From contig JAGXHO010000082.1 in assembly GCA_024636105.1 (NCBI GenBank), positions 1-6,773 on the forward strand: a stretch of 6,773 nt of DNA. Direction: 5' to 3'. Position 1 is the stretch's first letter. Every line of letters starts with the position of its first letter. The position numbers were made by a program, and so were the translations under genes. Origin of the DNA: Trueperaceae bacterium. GTDB taxonomy: Bacteria > Deinococcota > Deinococci > Deinococcales > Trueperaceae. Below are positions 1 through 5,280 of this stretch, one piece after another. The notes beneath the pieces are model-generated. The model was given only the letters and a program-made list of their open reading frames with translations. It did not search any database and had not been told where the DNA came from.

Positions 1-592
1 CGAGCGCGTCGTCCGCGGCCCGCACGGCGACCAGGCGGCGTTCGGTCGCAACCGCGACCGACACGCGCTCGTGCACCATCGCGTGCGCGCGCCACGCGGC
101 GAGGGCGTCCGCCGGGAAGCGGTCCGCCGGCAGCCAGGCGTCGGCGCTCGGCACCTCGCCCTCGGCGTCGAAGAGGTCGGGGGCAGCGTGCGCGTCCCGC
201 AGAACTCGGTGGTCGAACGGCTCCCTGATGCCTACGACGCCGGCGCCCGCCAGCGCGACGCCGATCGACACCGCGCAGCGCTCGGCCTGGGCCACGAGGA
301 GGGCGCGCACCGGCGCCGTCAGGTAGGGGCGCGCGTCCACCCACGCCACCGCCGGTCGCAGGTCGAGGGCGGAGGCGGCGCCGACCTCGCGCACCGCGGC
401 GGCGATGCCGACCCGGACGCCGCCCTGCCACGGCACCGCGATCCGAGCCCCGATCAGCGACGGGGCATCGTGCGCGGCCGGCGGCGAACCAACGTCGCTC
501 CGGACCGCCATCGCCTCCGGTCCGTCGTGCGGAGCGAGGAAGTCGAACCCGGGCACCGGAAGCGGCAACCAGACGTGAACGGCGGTCGGCAC
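1..592 (-). CDS. priA: Primosomal protein N' (PriA)-like, N-terminal part, cut by the left window edge
   Basis: This reading frame on the minus strand is open from a GTG at 592-590 to the window edge, giving 197 codons. The protein begins with VHVWLPLPVPGFDFLAP, continues with IGARIAVPWQGGVRVGI (about residues 47-63) and then LRPAVAWVDARPYLTAPVRAL (about 78-97). This order resembles the 3'-DNA-binding domain of PriA: a hydrophobic first strand with 'LPLP', a 'G.RV.VP...R..VGI' strand pair, then 'lkPi..vld..P.l...l..la'. PriA recognises forked DNA and restarts collapsed replication forks by reloading the replicative helicase. The helicase and zinc-binding parts lie outside the window, so enzymatic competence cannot be judged; PriA of Deinococcus is known to have lost helicase function. 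GTG is chosen because it starts just before the first conserved strand and lies 5 nt after a TAGACT hexamer, suggesting a leaderless mRNA. The assignment rests on recognition of a divergent domain, not on a search. Confidence 0.66.
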   Translation of the reverse strand, partial: MPTAVHVWLPLPVPGFDFLAPHDGPEAMAVRSDVGSPPAAHDAPSLIGARIAVPWQGGVRVGIAAAVREVGAASALDLRPAVAWVDARPYLTAPVRALLVAQAERCAVSIGVALAGAGVVGIREPFDHRVLRDAHAAPDLFDAEGEVPSADAWLPADRFPADALAAWRAHAMVHERVSVAVATERRLVAVRAADDAL

Positions 593-636
593 GGGGCAGT
601 CTATCGAGCGCGGTCGCGCCTGGTATCGTTCCGTCG
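593..636. promoter_or_regulatory. Compact divergent promoter between the priA-like gene and purM
   Basis: Only 44 bp separate the two start codons. Rightward there is an extended -10, TGgTATCGT at 621-629, whose hexamer ends 7 nt before the purM ATG. Leftward there is TAGACT (minus strand, 603-598), ending 5 nt before the GTG. Both spacings put the transcription start at or next to the start codon, so both messages are probably leaderless. No Shine-Dalgarno sequence fits in either direction. With a 17-bp spacer, the -35 position of each promoter would coincide with or nearly overlap the -10 of the other, and neither has a TTGACA-like -35. Confidence 0.6.
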
Positions 637-1680
637 ATGTCCGACCACGACGCCCCTCCCGTCCCCTCCACGTACGCCGCCGCCGGCGTCGACCTGCACG
701 CCGCCGAGGACGCCATGGAGCGGATCCGAAGCGCGGTGACGTCCACCTACACGCCGCAGGTGCTTCGTGGGCTCGGTGCCTTCGGCGGCCTCTTCGAGCT
801 CCCCGACGACGTCGAGCGCCCGGTGCTCGTCGCGTCGACGGACGGCGTCGGCACCAAGACGCGCATCGCCATCGCCCGCGGCGGCGTCCGCGGCATCGGT
901 CGCGACCTCGTCCACCACTGCGTGAACGACGTGTTGGTGCAGGGCGCCCGACCTCTGTTCTTCCTCGACTACGTCGCGAGCGCCCGGCTCGAACCGGACG
1001 TGATCGCCGAGGTCGTCGGCGGCGTCGCGGACGCTTGCCGGACGGCCGGCATCGCGCTGCTCGGCGGGGAGACGGCCGAGATGCCAGGCGTGTACGCCCC
1101 GGGCGAGCTCGACGTGGTCGGGACGATCGTCGGCATCGTCGGACGCGCGGACGTGATCGACGGCAGCGCGGTCCGCGAAGGCGACGTCCTCCTCGCGCTC
1201 GCCTCGGGGGGGCTCCAGACGAACGGGTTCTCGCTCGCGCGCGCCGTGGCCGAGGGCCACCTCGACGAACCGGTCGACGTCGACCACCCGGCCGGTCCGA
1301 CCCTCGCCGACGCGCTGCTCGCGGAGCATCGGTCGTTCCTGGGGAGCGTTCGGCCGCTGCTCGACGCCGGCTTGGTGCGGGCGTTGGCGCACGTGACCGG
1401 TGGCGGCATCGCAGGGAACCTACCGCGCGCCCTACCCGAAGGGCTCGGCGCCGTGGTCGACCCCAGCTCGTGGACCCGTCCCCCGGTGTTCGACCGGCTT
1501 CAGGCGCTCGGCGAGATCGGCGAGCGCGAGATGCGCACCGTCTTCAACCTGGGCGTGGGCATGATCGTCGTGGTCCGCCCGGAGGACGAGGACGCGGTGC
1601 GGGCCCGGTGCCCGGAGCCGCTGGCGCGCATCGGCCACGTCGTGGCCGGCACCGGCGTGCGCTTCGTCGACGAACGCTGA
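637..1680 (+). CDS. purM: Phosphoribosylformylglycinamidine cyclo-ligase (AIR synthetase)
   Basis: PurM closes the imidazole ring in de novo purine synthesis, converting FGAM and ATP to AIR, ADP and phosphate in the cytosol. The 347-residue product matches the usual length of about 345. Family motifs appear in order: YAAAGVD (13-19), the STDGVGTK loop (67-74) for metal-nucleotide binding, CVNDVLVQGARPLFFLDY (95-112), GGETAEMPG (143-151), GGLQTNGFSLAR (191-202), HVTGGGIAGNLPR (252-264) and FNLGVGM (303-309). No key segment is missing. The start ATG lies 7 nt downstream of an extended -10 hexamer, which argues for a leaderless message. No other purine gene is adjacent, so it appears to be monocistronic here. 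It converges on the histidine kinase gene with 31 bp between stop codons and no clear terminator hairpin there. Confidence 0.97.
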   Translation: MSDHDAPPVPSTYAAAGVDLHAAEDAMERIRSAVTSTYTPQVLRGLGAFGGLFELPDDVERPVLVASTDGVGTKTRIAIARGGVRGIGRDLVHHCVNDVLVQGARPLFFLDYVASARLEPDVIAEVVGGVADACRTAGIALLGGETAEMPGVYAPGELDVVGTIVGIVGRADVIDGSAVREGDVLLALASGGLQTNGFSLARAVAEGHLDEPVDVDHPAGPTLADALLAEHRSFLGSVRPLLDAGLVRALAHVTGGGIAGNLPRALPEGLGAVVDPSSWTRPPVFDRLQALGEIGEREMRTVFNLGVGMIVVVRPEDEDAVRARCPEPLARIGHVVAGTGVRFVDER

Positions 1681-1711
1681 CCCACCACGGCCGCCGCGTC
1701 GGTGCGCTCGG

Positions 1712-3172
1712 TCAGACGCCCGCGTCGGTCTGCCGGGCACGCGCTTCGGACGCCTTGGCGTCCATCGCCGGCAGCGTGACGGTGAAGACCGTCCCCTCCC
1801 CCACCCGCGACCGCACGTCGACCGTCCCGTCGTGCATCTGCACGATCCAGCGGACGATCGCGAGGCCGAGGCCCGACCCGTTCCCGCGCGTGGAGCGAGC
1901 TCCGTCGACGCGGTAGAAGCGGTCGAACAGGTGCGGGAGCGCTTCGCTGGGGATGCCCGGACCGTCGTCGAGGAGCTCGAGCACCGCGTTCGCTCCGTCG
2001 TGCTCCAGATGCATCGTCACCCGCTTGGCGCCCGCGTCGATGGCGTTCTGCACCAAGTTGAGCGCGACCTGCTTGAGCCGCGCGGGGTCGCCCTCGACCT
2101 CGAGGAGCGGCACCGCGCAGGAGACGACGACCTCGGTGGCGCCCGCGACCGGTGCCAGGCCGTCCCGGACCGCCTCGAGCACTTCGACCAGGTTCATCGG
2201 CTCGCGGTGCACCTGGAACCCGGCGTCGGCGCGCGCGAGCTCGAGCAGATCGTTGACGAGCTTGCCCATCCGCTCCGCCTCGCGCTGGATCACGTTCAGG
2301 GAGTCGACCTGCTCGGGAGTCGGCCGTGTGCGCCGGAGCAGGTACCGCGCATGGCCACCGATCGAGGTGACCGGGGTGCGCAGCTCGTGGCTCGCGTCGG
2401 CGGTGAAGCGCCGCTGGGTCTCGAAGGACTCCTGCAGGCGGTCGAGCATGTGGTTGATCGACAGCGCCAACGCGCGCATCTCGTCGTTGCTGCGCGGGAC
2501 CGGTACGCGGCGGGCGAGGTCGGTCCCCGAGACCCGTGCGGCGGCCTGCGTGACGCGCTGGACCGGCGCGAGCACCCGCCGCGACAACAGCCAGACCCCG
2601 AGGGCGAAGGTCAGGAACGCGACGAGGACGATCAGACCGAGGTCGGTGGCGAGCTGATCCAGGGTCGCCTGCACGGAGCCGATCGGCAGCCCGATCAGGA
2701 TGGCGGCGGTGACGACCTGCTCGTTCGAGAACTCGATGGTTCCGAGGCCACCCAACACACGCAACCGGGTGCCGTTCGACAAGGTCGCGTATCCGGCCAA
2801 GCGTCCGCTGTCGACCAGCTCCTGGACCGTTCGGTCGCCGAGCGTGGCGAGGATGCGTTCCTCGCTGGGGTTCGAGCGGACCGCGGTGCTCGCCTGGGTG
2901 AAGTCGACCCCGTTGCGGACGGCTTCCACGTCGGCGGGCCGCCCTGGGGCGGGCGCCACCAGCATGATTTGATAATGAGCGTCCCCGGGAAGCCGTTGAA
3001 GCCCGGTCGCGACGGCGCCACCCGTGAGGTCCGCGAGCGCTTGCGTCGCCCGCTCCTCGACCGCCGAGAACAGCGACCGCTCGGTGAGGACGTACACGGA
3101 GACCGCCACCGCCGACAGGATCACGGCGATGAACGCGCTCGTGAACAGCGCCAAGCGCAGGCGAAGCGTCAT
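1712..3172 (-). CDS. Membrane sensor histidine kinase (HAMP, HisKA, HATPase_c)
   Basis: Sensor kinase of 486 residues that would autophosphorylate and pass phosphate to the response regulator encoded just upstream. TM1 is at about 7-29, a roughly 150-residue extracytoplasmic segment at 30-178, TM2 at about 179-197 and a HAMP linker at about 198-250. The dimerisation/phosphoacceptor H-box is SHELRTP (261-267) with His262. The ATPase domain shows an N-box NLVQNA (372-377), G1 DDGPGI (402-407), F-box FDRFYR (416-421) and G2 GNGSGLGL (430-437). All catalytic elements are intact. The sensory segment has no domain I can name, so the stimulus is unknown. The gene follows the regulator by 22 bp with no recognisable Shine-Dalgarno before the ATG, so translation may depend on coupling or a weak site. 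The arrangement is that of a typical OmpR/EnvZ-like pair. Confidence 0.95.
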   Translation of the reverse strand: MTLRLRLALFTSAFIAVILSAVAVSVYVLTERSLFSAVEERATQALADLTGGAVATGLQRLPGDAHYQIMLVAPAPGRPADVEAVRNGVDFTQASTAVRSNPSEERILATLGDRTVQELVDSGRLAGYATLSNGTRLRVLGGLGTIEFSNEQVVTAAILIGLPIGSVQATLDQLATDLGLIVLVAFLTFALGVWLLSRRVLAPVQRVTQAAARVSGTDLARRVPVPRSNDEMRALALSINHMLDRLQESFETQRRFTADASHELRTPVTSIGGHARYLLRRTRPTPEQVDSLNVIQREAERMGKLVNDLLELARADAGFQVHREPMNLVEVLEAVRDGLAPVAGATEVVVSCAVPLLEVEGDPARLKQVALNLVQNAIDAGAKRVTMHLEHDGANAVLELLDDGPGIPSEALPHLFDRFYRVDGARSTRGNGSGLGLAIVRWIVQMHDGTVDVRSRVGEGTVFTVTLPAMDAKASEARARQTDAGV

Positions 3173-3194
3173 GCCGATCGGCGCAGCGCGCCGC

Positions 3195-3872
3195 TCACTC
3201 CTCGCGCAGCACGTACCCGATGCCGCGCACCGTGTGGATCAAGCGGCGTTCGCCCTCGCCCTCGAGCTTGCGGCGCAGGTACCCGACGTACACGTCGACG
3301 ACGTTGCTCCCGCCGGTGTACTCGGGCCACACCTTCTCTTCGATCTCGAAGCGGTTGAAGACCTTGCCCGGGTTTCGCGCAAAGAGCTCGAGCAGCTCGA
3401 ACTCCTTGGCCGAGAGCTCGATGCGCCGGCCGTCTCGGAAGGCCTCGCGACCATCAAGGTTCATCACCAGGTCGGCGACCCGGACCTCGCCGGTCACGGC
3501 CGGGTTGACCCGCCGCAGGTGCGCCCGAACGCGCGCCAGCAGCTCTTCGATCGAGAATGGCTTGACCAGGTAGTCGTCGGCACCGGCGTCGAGGCCGGTG
3601 ACCTTGTCGTCCACCGAGTCCTTGGCGGTGAGGAGGATGATCGGCGTGTTGCTCGTCTTGCGGATCCGACGAGCGACCTCGAGGCCGTCCAGCACGGGCA
3701 GCATGAGGTCGAGGACGACGAGGTCGGGGGCGAGCTCTCGGAACTTCGAGAGGCCGGTGACGCCGTCGAACGCGACGACCGTCTCGTAGTTCTCGGCCTG
3801 CAATTCGAGGTCGACGAACTTCGCGATCTCTTTTTCGTCCTCGACGATGAGGATCAGGGGGCGGCGTTCCAT
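3195..3872 (-). CDS. OmpR/PhoB-family response regulator
   Basis: DNA-binding response regulator of 225 residues, the usual length for this family. The receiver domain (about 5-118) has acidic residues Glu11 and Asp12, phosphoacceptor Asp55 in VVLDLMLP, Thr82 in LLTAKD and Lys104 in LVKPF. The C-terminal winged-helix domain (about 127-223) includes [20 protein letters not shown] and ends with the family-typical [12 protein letters not shown]...[11 protein letters not shown]. It is almost certainly the partner of the kinase 22 bp downstream. An in-frame TGA two codons upstream fixes ATG 3872 as the first usable ATG. No Shine-Dalgarno or TAnnnT hexamer is visible just upstream, and luxS ends only 56 bp away on the same strand, so read-through from luxS is plausible. 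Its regulon cannot be read from the protein; proteins of this class usually bind tandem repeats about 11 bp apart. Confidence 0.96.
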   Translation of the reverse strand: MERRPLILIVEDEKEIAKFVDLELQAENYETVVAFDGVTGLSKFRELAPDLVVLDLMLPVLDGLEVARRIRKTSNTPIILLTAKDSVDDKVTGLDAGADDYLVKPFSIEELLARVRAHLRRVNPAVTGEVRVADLVMNLDGREAFRDGRRIELSAKEFELLELFARNPGKVFNRFEIEEKVWPEYTGGSNVVDVYVGYLRRKLEGEGERRLIHTVRGIGYVLREE

Positions 3873-3928
3873 GCGTCAAGCGTGGCATGCCACTCGATGA
3901 GAACGCATCGCCGCCGTCACGTGCGCCG
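3873..3928. promoter_or_regulatory. Spacer between luxS and the response regulator gene, with palindromes
   Basis: This 56-bp gap holds a perfect 12-bp palindrome, GTGGCATGCCAC (3882-3893), located 10-21 nt before the regulator's start codon. Next to it is a second inverted repeat, CGATG-N6-CATCG (3895-3910). Neither is followed by a T-run, so termination is not convincingly supported. The palindrome could be an operator for a dimeric regulator or an RNA structure that influences regulator expression. No good -10 element is visible in the gap for the leftward direction. Confidence 0.35.
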
Positions 3929-4426
3929 TCAGGCGTTCGGGTCGAGGTCCGCGAGCGCGACGGTCGGCTGGACGACGAAGCCGCGCGCGAGCACCTCGGC
4001 CGCCCACGCCTTGGCGCCGTGCAGGCTGTGGTCGCGCCAGTTGCCGCAGCGCTCCGGGCTGCAGCCCGGGATCGGGCCGTCGTGGTCGCGCACGGCTTCG
4101 AGCGCGCGCACGGCGGCGAGCAGCACGCTCGGCTCCGAGGGGGCCCCGAGCACCGTCAGGTAGAAGCCGGTCCGGCACCCCATGGGCGAGGCGTCGACCA
4201 GGACCGGGCCGTCGAGGTGGTCGCGGAGGTAGCCGGCGAGCAGGTGCTCGATCGTGTGGAGCGGCGCGGTGGCAATCTCCTGCACGTTGGGTTGCACGAG
4301 GCGCAGGTCGAACTTGGTGACGACGTCTCCGGCCGCTCCGACGTAGCGCGCGGCGAGGCGGACGTACGGAGCGCGGACGGCGGTGTGGTCGAGTTCGAAG
4401 GAGTCGACGCGGGTTCGAGGAGCCAT
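3929..4426 (-). CDS. luxS: S-ribosylhomocysteine lyase LuxS
   Basis: LuxS cleaves S-ribosylhomocysteine to homocysteine and DPD, the precursor of autoinducer-2, in the activated methyl cycle. The 165-residue product has the usual length. The N-terminus runs ...VDSFELDHTAVRAPYVRLA as in the family, which supports ATG 4426 as start. Metal ligands are His57 and His61 in HTIEH, and Cys127 in CGNWRDH. Glu60 is the likely general acid/base and Cys84 in SPMGCRTGFY the catalytic cysteine. These match the B. subtilis set (His54, Glu57, His58, Cys84, Cys126). The reading frame stays open far upstream, but that stretch is antisense to the NYN gene and is not coding. The start lies 5 nt behind a TAGGCT hexamer, so the message is probably leaderless; this leaves no room for a SAM- or SAH-sensing riboswitch. 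It leads an apparent operon with the two-component genes. Confidence 0.97.
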   Translation of the reverse strand: MAPRTRVDSFELDHTAVRAPYVRLAARYVGAAGDVVTKFDLRLVQPNVQEIATAPLHTIEHLLAGYLRDHLDGPVLVDASPMGCRTGFYLTVLGAPSEPSVLLAAVRALEAVRDHDGPIPGCSPERCGNWRDHSLHGAKAWAAEVLARGFVVQPTVALADLDPNA

Positions 4427-4437
4427 GGCGCAGCCTA
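4427..4437 (-). promoter_or_regulatory. Likely luxS -10 element for a leaderless transcript
   Basis: On the minus strand TAGGCT occupies 4437-4432 and is followed by 5 nt (GCGCC) and then the luxS ATG. The TAnnnT pattern and spacing match the TAGACT-5 nt-GTG arrangement at the priA-like gene. No Shine-Dalgarno sequence fits in this space. No -35 element is evident. Confidence 0.5.
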
Positions 4438-4522
4438 CCGCGGGGCCGGCGCTCGCCCTGCGCCCGACCGAGGTCGGTGCACCCGCGAAGGTACGGACGC
4501 CGCGCCGTCGCGCGCTGAGCGC

Positions 4523-4528
4523 GGTAGA
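4523..4528 (+). promoter_or_regulatory. Candidate -10 hexamer for the NYN-domain gene
   Basis: TAGACT, identical to the hexamer before the priA-like gene, lies about 94 bp upstream of the NYN start codon. A transcript from here would carry a leader of roughly 85 nt. No clear -35 is seen, and no start codon lies within 5-7 nt, so this would be a leadered transcript. The rest of the 195-bp luxS/NYN intergenic region (4427-4621) contains nothing else I recognise. Confidence 0.4.
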
Positions 4529-4621
4529 CTGCCGACGCTTCCTGCCTTGGTTGCGGCCCGCCGTTCGGGGCGCAGCCGAGATGGGCGCTATCTCACCGGA
4601 ACGTTCTGGAGCGAGGTCCAC

Positions 4622-5143
4622 GTGCGCGAACGCGTCGCCATCTTCATCGACGGTAGCAACCTCTACAACGGCATGCGCGAGAACCTGCGCAGCACCCGCG
4701 TCAACCTGGCCGAGCTCATGAAGCAGCTCGCCTCGGGTCGCGACCTGGTGCGCTGCTACTACTTCAACGCCCCACTGACCGACGACTACGACGAGGACCT
4801 TCGGGACGGTCAGCAGCGCTTCTTCGAGTCGCTGCGCCGCATCCCGTACGTCACCGTGCGCCTCGGTCGGCTCCATCGCCGCCCCGACGGCGCCCTCGTC
4901 GAGAAGGGGATCGACGTCGCGATCGCGGTCGAGGCCCTCTCGCTCGCCCACAAGGACGCCTACGATTGCTGCTTGCTGGTGTCCGGCGACGGCGACTACG
5001 TGGAGCTCGTCGAAGCGATCAAGCGGCTCGGCAAGCACGTCGAATGCGCGATGTTCAAGAACCAGTCCGCCGGCGTCCTCATGGAGCACGCCGACGTGTT
5101 CCGGCCGCTCGACGAGGCGGACTGGTCGAAGATCCTGTTCTGA
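4622..5143 (+). CDS. NYN domain (LabA/DUF88-type, PIN-like) putative ribonuclease
   Basis: This 173-residue protein is essentially one NYN domain, a PIN-like fold related to LabA/DUF88 proteins and thought to be a metal-dependent RNase. The first strand ends in FIDGSNLY with Asp10 and Asn13. A second acidic position is Asp98 in EKGIDVAIAVEAL, and the third site is LVSGDGDYVELV (119-130) with Asp123 and Asp125. The following KRLGKHVE (134-141) is also family-typical. The acidic set for two-metal catalysis is therefore present. The start is GTG 4622: it sits just before the first strand and has GAGGT at 4613-4617 with 4-nt spacing. The frame is open further upstream but is antisense to luxS there and carries no homology. 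There is no fused OST-HTH or other RNA-binding domain. RNA target and physiological role are unknown. Confidence 0.9.
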   Translation: MRERVAIFIDGSNLYNGMRENLRSTRVNLAELMKQLASGRDLVRCYYFNAPLTDDYDEDLRDGQQRFFESLRRIPYVTVRLGRLHRRPDGALVEKGIDVAIAVEALSLAHKDAYDCCLLVSGDGDYVELVEAIKRLGKHVECAMFKNQSAGVLMEHADVFRPLDEADWSKILF

Positions 5144-5280
5144 ACCGGGGCGAAGCCACGCCCCTTCACGGTCCCTTCAGCCGGGCCGGTTCCCACGCCG
5201 GACCCACGCCCCGGCTTGGTATCCTTCGGACCGAGGTCGCGGGTCGGCGAAGCCGGCCCCCCAGAACCCCAGGAGGATCC
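5144..5280 (+). promoter_or_regulatory. Repeat-rich region upstream of the BMP-family gene, with extended -10 and strong RBS
   Basis: Directly after the NYN stop is a small hairpin, GGGGCG-AAGCCA-CGCCCC (5147-5164), a weak terminator candidate. CCCTTCA occurs at 5162-5168 and 5173-5179, and CCCACGCC at 5192-5199 and 5203-5210. Each pair has an 11-bp period. CCACGCCCC also recurs at 5156-5164 and 5204-5212. Inverted arms AGCCGGG/CCCGGCT (5179-5185, 5210-5216) end right before an extended -10, TGgTATCCT (5217-5225). This resembles TGgTATCGT before purM. The leader is about 50 nt and ends with AGGAGG at 5271-5276, 4 nt before the ATG. The RBS is clear; the -10 is likely; roles of the repeats are inferred. 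Confidence 0.5.

Noticed and set aside
71..739. 222-codon plus-strand open frame across the priA-like gene
   Set aside because: The product is Arg/His-rich low complexity and covers the purM promoter and start. The minus-strand frame has recognisable PriA-like segments instead.
601..1392. 263-codon open frame antisense to purM
   Set aside because: purM is unambiguous on the other strand. The antisense product is low-complexity, Arg/Asp/Ala/Val-rich and without motifs, as expected from GC-rich codon bias.
1681..1711. Possible bidirectional terminator between purM and the kinase gene
   Set aside because: The 31-bp gap shows no stem of useful length and no T-run on either strand.
1832..3358. 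508-codon plus-strand open frame over the kinase and regulator genes
   Set aside because: It is antisense to a complete histidine kinase with all catalytic boxes; the translation has no domain and an Arg/Asp/Glu/Gln bias.
4427..4522. SAM/SAH riboswitch upstream of luxS
   Set aside because: The probable -10 lies only 5 nt from the luxS start, leaving no leader, and no aptamer-like conserved core was recognised.
3887..4621. Upstream extension of the NYN reading frame
   Set aside because: It is antisense to luxS and lacks recognisable sequence. GTG 4622 has a Shine-Dalgarno and starts right at the first NYN strand.
4427..5089. Upstream extension of the luxS reading frame (about 220 extra codons)
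   Set aside because: It is antisense to the NYN gene, has no family resemblance, and LuxS proteins start at the VDSFELDH region as seen with ATG 4426.
4966..5280. Upstream extension of the BMP-family reading frame
   Set aside because: It overlaps the 3' end of the NYN gene in another frame; ATG 5281 has AGGAGG and is followed immediately by a signal peptide.
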